Below, piece after piece: positions 61,373 through 64,000 of a stretch of DNA of 64,000 nt. Within the stretch, counting starts at the first letter, position 1. Each line of letters opens with the position of its first letter. The stretch is from Rhodococcus sp. 06-462-5 (lineage in GTDB: Bacteria; Actinomycetota; Actinomycetes; Mycobacteriales; Mycobacteriaceae), in assembly GCF_002258315.1 (NCBI RefSeq), contig NZ_NOYD01000001.1:407335-471334 (forward strand). Direction: 5' to 3'. The translations under genes and the position numbers were made by a program. The notes beneath the pieces were generated by a model. The model had not been told where the DNA came from and searched no databases. It worked only from the letters and a program-made list of their open reading frames with translations.

Positions 61373-62044
61373 TCAGTGGGCGCGAGAGGACGAGTCGGAG
61401 GCCCGAACGTCGGCGACGATGCGTTCCGCGTCGTCCGGTGCGATGCCCAGCAGTACCAGGCTCGACGTCGTCGCCGCTCCCGCCGGGTCACCGATCAAGC
61501 CGGCGTTGGTGGCGTCCAGGATCGACAACGCAATGGCTTCGATATTGAGGATCAGTACTTCTGCGGCGAGGTACGAGGAGAACACACCCTCGCGCTGGCC
61601 GCGCCGGATGACCGCGGCGGCCGCGTCGCGCATCGGTCCGAGGAGATCGTGAATGCTGTTGTGTCCCAGATCTGTTCGCGCGACGGCGAGTAGGAGTCGG
61701 TACTGATCGCCGACGCGTGTCAGAGCGAGTGTCTGCCGTACGAACACCGTGACGGCCGATTCGTCCGCAGCGGGAACCCGGCCGAGTGCGGCCGAGATGC
61801 TCTCGGCTGCCTCCAGGGCGATACCGTCGATCAGAGCTTCGCGAGAGGCGAAGTGGGCGTAGACGGTTCGCCGAACCACACCTGCAGCGGCGGCGACGTC
61901 GTTGATGGTTGCATCGGGGTTGTCCGCCAGAACCCCTTGTGCAACATGCAGAATTCGCGCTCGGTTGGACCGGGCGTCGCGTCGTTGCACGGGCGGCGCT
62001 GCTGCGTCCCGTGTACTCGAGCTCGACTCCGTCGTCTTGCGCAC
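61373..62044 (-). CDS. TetR family transcriptional regulator of the DHA2 exporter
   Basis: A TetR regulator of 223 residues if GTG 62044 is used; an upstream GTG at 62092 would add 16 unusual Cys-rich residues. After a Ser/Ala-rich stretch, the helix-turn-helix lies near residues 45-75 (TINDVAAAAGVVRRTVYAHF). The C-terminal domain (LLLAVARTDLG...) is larger than usual for ligand binding. It is divergent from the MFS exporter gene, with 138 bases between the starts and an operator-like palindrome between, so it probably represses the exporter and itself. Confidence 0.82.
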   Translation of the reverse strand: MRKTTESSSSTRDAAAPPVQRRDARSNRARILHVAQGVLADNPDATINDVAAAAGVVRRTVYAHFASREALIDGIALEAAESISAALGRVPAADESAVTVFVRQTLALTRVGDQYRLLLAVARTDLGHNSIHDLLGPMRDAAAAVIRRGQREGVFSSYLAAEVLILNIEAIALSILDATNAGLIGDPAGAATTSSLVLLGIAPDDAERIVADVRASDSSSRAH

Positions 62045-62127
62045 AGGACAACATCTAGCACGATCGCAGGCGGGGAGTGTGGTTGCCGCCACAAAACATT
62101 GCCGATCCTAGCCGAGGGTTCCTAAGC

Positions 62128-62143
62128 TGCACAGCACTGTGCA
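62128..62143. promoter_or_regulatory. Palindromic operator candidate between TetR and MFS genes
   Basis: TGCACAG-CA-CTGTGCA is a perfect 7-bp inverted repeat with a 2-base spacer. It lies 39 bases before the MFS ATG and 83 bases from the TetR GTG 62044. A second weaker pair (GCAA ... TTGC) flanks it downstream. Confidence 0.6.
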
Positions 62144-62182
62144 AGGTGTGTCTCGCACTTTGCCAACGGGGGGGAACACACG

Positions 62183-64000
62183 ATGACACTGCTTGCGATG
62201 ACGCCTGTCCAAGATATGCACAAGCCGTACCCGCGACGCTGGTCGGCGCTGGTGGTGTTGTGCCTGAGCCTGCTGATCGTGGTCATGGCCAACACGTCGC
62301 TGTTGGTCGCCGCACCGTCGATGACACTCGACCTGAGCCTGACGAGCAGCGACCTGCAGTGGGTGATCGACGGCTACACCGTCCCCTACGCGTCGTTGAT
62401 GTTGCTGTGCGGGGTGATCGGAGATCGCTACAGCCGTCGCGGCGCTCTGATCATCGGCCTCATCATCTTCGTCGCCGGTTCTGTGGCCGGAGCGCTCACC
62501 GACGCCACCCTCGGGGTGATCCTGGCCCGCATCGTCATGGGTGTTGCCGCTGCCATCGTCATGCCCGCCACACTGTCGCTGCTGGTGGCGACCTTCCCGA
62601 AGCGGGAGCGCGCCACCGCGGTCACCGTGTGGGCGGCCACCTCGGGACTGGCTATCGCGGCCGGGCCGCTGTTGGCGGGTTGGCTCCTCGAGAGCTTCAC
62701 CTGGCATTCGACGTTCCTGATCAATGTTCCGATCGCGTTGGCTGCCATCGTCGGAGCCGTCGTGCTGGTCCCGCCGTCACGGGCCGTCGACCCGGGTGCG
62801 ATCGACTGGATCGGTGGTCTGCTGTCGGTGCTGGCCGTGTCGACCATCGTGTACGCCATCATCGAGGGGATGCACTTCGGCTGGACGGTCGGGCCGTTGT
62901 ACTTCGCCCTCGTCGGGCTCCTGTCGGTCCTGGGCTTCGTGGGATGGGAACTGCGCCATCCCAATCCGTTGCTCGACGTCCGAATGTTCTCTTCCCGCAT
63001 CCTCAGCGGGGCAACCCTCGCGGTACTGATCTTCTTCCTCGTCACCTTCGGTGCCATCTACTTCGTCGCCCAATACCTCCAGTTCGCGCTCGGTTTCGGT
63101 CCGGTGTCCACCGGTATTCATCTCCTGCCGTTGGCCGGCGCAGTCTTCGTCGGATCCGGAATCACCATGTGGCTCACGCCGAAACTGGGACCGCGCATCA
63201 CCGTCACCGCAGGCATGGTCGTGGGAACACTGTCGGTCGTCTCGCTCATCGGAATCGACGCGACGGCAACTTACTCCGACTTTCTTCCCGTGCTGACGCT
63301 GCTCGGTCTCGCCATCGGCCTGTCCGTCTCGCCCTGCACCGACTCCATCATGGGCGAGTTCCCGGACAGCAAGCTCGGGGTGGGCGGCGGACTCAACGAC
63401 ACCGCCCTAGAACTCGGCGGATCGCTCGGCATCGCCGTGCTCGGATCGGTGCTCGCCGCGTCCTACCGTCAGGGAATCGAAGGATTTCTGCAGACCTTCC
63501 CCGGCAAGCAACCGAACGGCCAGTACACCGGGCAGGCAGCGGAAGGACTTGCTGCATCCCAGGATTCGCTGGCAGGTGCGGTGATCGTCTCCGACGTCAT
63601 CCGCGACCAGAACGCATTCCTCAGTGGGTTCGCCGACAATCTCGAAGCCAATGCCGTCGCGGCGTTCGGTGACGCGGTGGTGCACACGAGTGTTGTTGCC
63701 GCCGTGGTGTTCGGAGTCGGCACCGTGATCGTTGCGCTGCTCATCCCGTCCAAGAACGCGGCTGCGGCGTCGTCGTCGGAGAAGATCGCGTTCGAGCCGA
63801 TCGTGCCCTTCGTCGCACCGCCGGCCAAGGATCCAGCAGCAGATCGGGAGGTGGCCGAGCTCGAGCAACTCCTGGAGCGGCCGTCGGCGAAACCCCAGAA
63901 AACCGGCGCACGGCACGCATTACGAACCGCGGACGAGGCCGCACCACCGGCCGCGCGCACCATGGCCGAGCCGGCTCTGGTGGACGCCGAGCTCGAGCGC
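62183..64000 (+). CDS. DHA2 family (EmrB/QacA type) MFS multidrug exporter, 3' partial
   Basis: The frame is open to the end of the window (606 codons) with no stop, so the C-terminus is missing. The protein has 14 predicted membrane segments: segment 1 LVVLCLSLLIVVMANTSLLV, motif A GDRYSRRGALI, the DHA2 motif around LQWVIDGYTVPYA, and the motif C-like SGLAIAAGPLLAGWLLE in segment 5. After segment 14 a long hydrophilic, Pro/Ala-rich tail starts near residue 530. It is a proton-driven exporter of drugs or dyes. ATG 62183 has GGGGGGGAA upstream. The divergent TetR gene probably controls it. Confidence 0.9.
   Translation, partial: MTLLAMTPVQDMHKPYPRRWSALVVLCLSLLIVVMANTSLLVAAPSMTLDLSLTSSDLQWVIDGYTVPYASLMLLCGVIGDRYSRRGALIIGLIIFVAGSVAGALTDATLGVILARIVMGVAAAIVMPATLSLLVATFPKRERATAVTVWAATSGLAIAAGPLLAGWLLESFTWHSTFLINVPIALAAIVGAVVLVPPSRAVDPGAIDWIGGLLSVLAVSTIVYAIIEGMHFGWTVGPLYFALVGLLSVLGFVGWELRHPNPLLDVRMFSSRILSGATLAVLIFFLVTFGAIYFVAQYLQFALGFGPVSTGIHLLPLAGAVFVGSGITMWLTPKLGPRITVTAGMVVGTLSVVSLIGIDATATYSDFLPVLTLLGLAIGLSVSPCTDSIMGEFPDSKLGVGGGLNDTALELGGSLGIAVLGSVLAASYRQGIEGFLQTFPGKQPNGQYTGQAAEGLAASQDSLAGAVIVSDVIRDQNAFLSGFADNLEANAVAAFGDAVVHTSVVAAVVFGVGTVIVALLIPSKNAAAASSSEKIAFEPIVPFVAPPAKDPAADREVAELEQLLERPSAKPQKTGARHALRTADEAAPPAARTMAEPALVDAELER

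Noticed and set aside
59698..61491. A 597-codon minus-strand ORF
   Set aside because: Antisense to both the DUF6319-like gene and the protease with its signal peptide and triad; its stop simply falls in the inverted repeat.

Overview
The window reads as a piece of chromosome from a high-GC actinobacterium of the Nocardiaceae, most likely Rhodococcus or a close relative. Supporting signs are the strong GC bias, many GTG and a few TTG starts, IdeR-type iron boxes, a 13E12-type (DUF222/HNH) gene with a TCGAAC-N4-GTTCGA LexA box, a mycobacterial-type LigD (polymerase-nuclease-ligase), a PlsB/HAD-PlsC pair and an actinobacterial Nit1C cluster. I see no phage, insertion sequence, CRISPR array or plasmid origin. 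One RNA gene is present, an initiator tRNA-Met at about 7.5 kb.

Layout. 1-9 kb: small-molecule and lipid enzymes (hydrolases, patatin, amidohydrolase, dienelactone hydrolase, quinone reductase, ABC1 kinase with its TetR gene, enoyl-CoA hydratase), then the tRNA and a Lon-N-domain/hydrolase pair. 9-17 kb: a stand-alone A-T-TE NRPS-like enzyme, an FtsX-type ABC transporter, endonuclease IV, and an iron-box-controlled protein resembling half of an NRPS epimerization domain. 17-34 kb: MFS exporters, aldo/keto reductase, HhH-GPD glycosylase, RNase HI, two CNNM/CBS membrane proteins, pirin, a GGDEF protein, ZapE, a C-terminally short glycerophosphodiesterase, an SDR, a Cys-rich pentapeptide-repeat protein and a PrmC-like methylase. 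34-46 kb: a DJ-1 protein, Lon with a HAIR operator, an ABC exporter, an iron-siderophore binding lipoprotein with an iron box, a secreted lipase, LigD and the LexA-boxed HNH protein. 47.3-54.7 kb: a tightly packed eight-gene Nit1C operon. 54.7-59.5 kb: an adenylate cyclase and two acyltransferase genes of glycerolipid synthesis. 59.5-64 kb: a DUF6319-like protein, a secreted trypsin-like protease, and a TetR/DHA2-efflux divergent pair whose exporter runs off the end.

The most notable unit is the Nit1C operon. Its genes overlap or nearly touch, and a GlnR-like box lies about 150 bp upstream. It carries two nitrilase-fold proteins: the first has the full Glu-Lys-Cys triad, while in the second the Cys and the Glu are both replaced by Asp. 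A radical SAM protein, a GNAT-AIR-synthase fusion, a flavoprotein, two small conserved proteins and a glycosyltransferase complete it. The cluster has been linked elsewhere to nitrogen starvation and cyanide assimilation, but its chemistry is not settled.

Other structure not explained by the genes: a 25-bp element present four times in the same orientation, once in frame inside a coding region; a perfect 14-bp inverted repeat (TTAATCCAAGTAAC) in an otherwise GC-rich intergenic stretch; and a strong T-tailed terminator upstream of the GGDEF gene with no upstream gene for it to serve, pointing to a small RNA or an attenuated leader.
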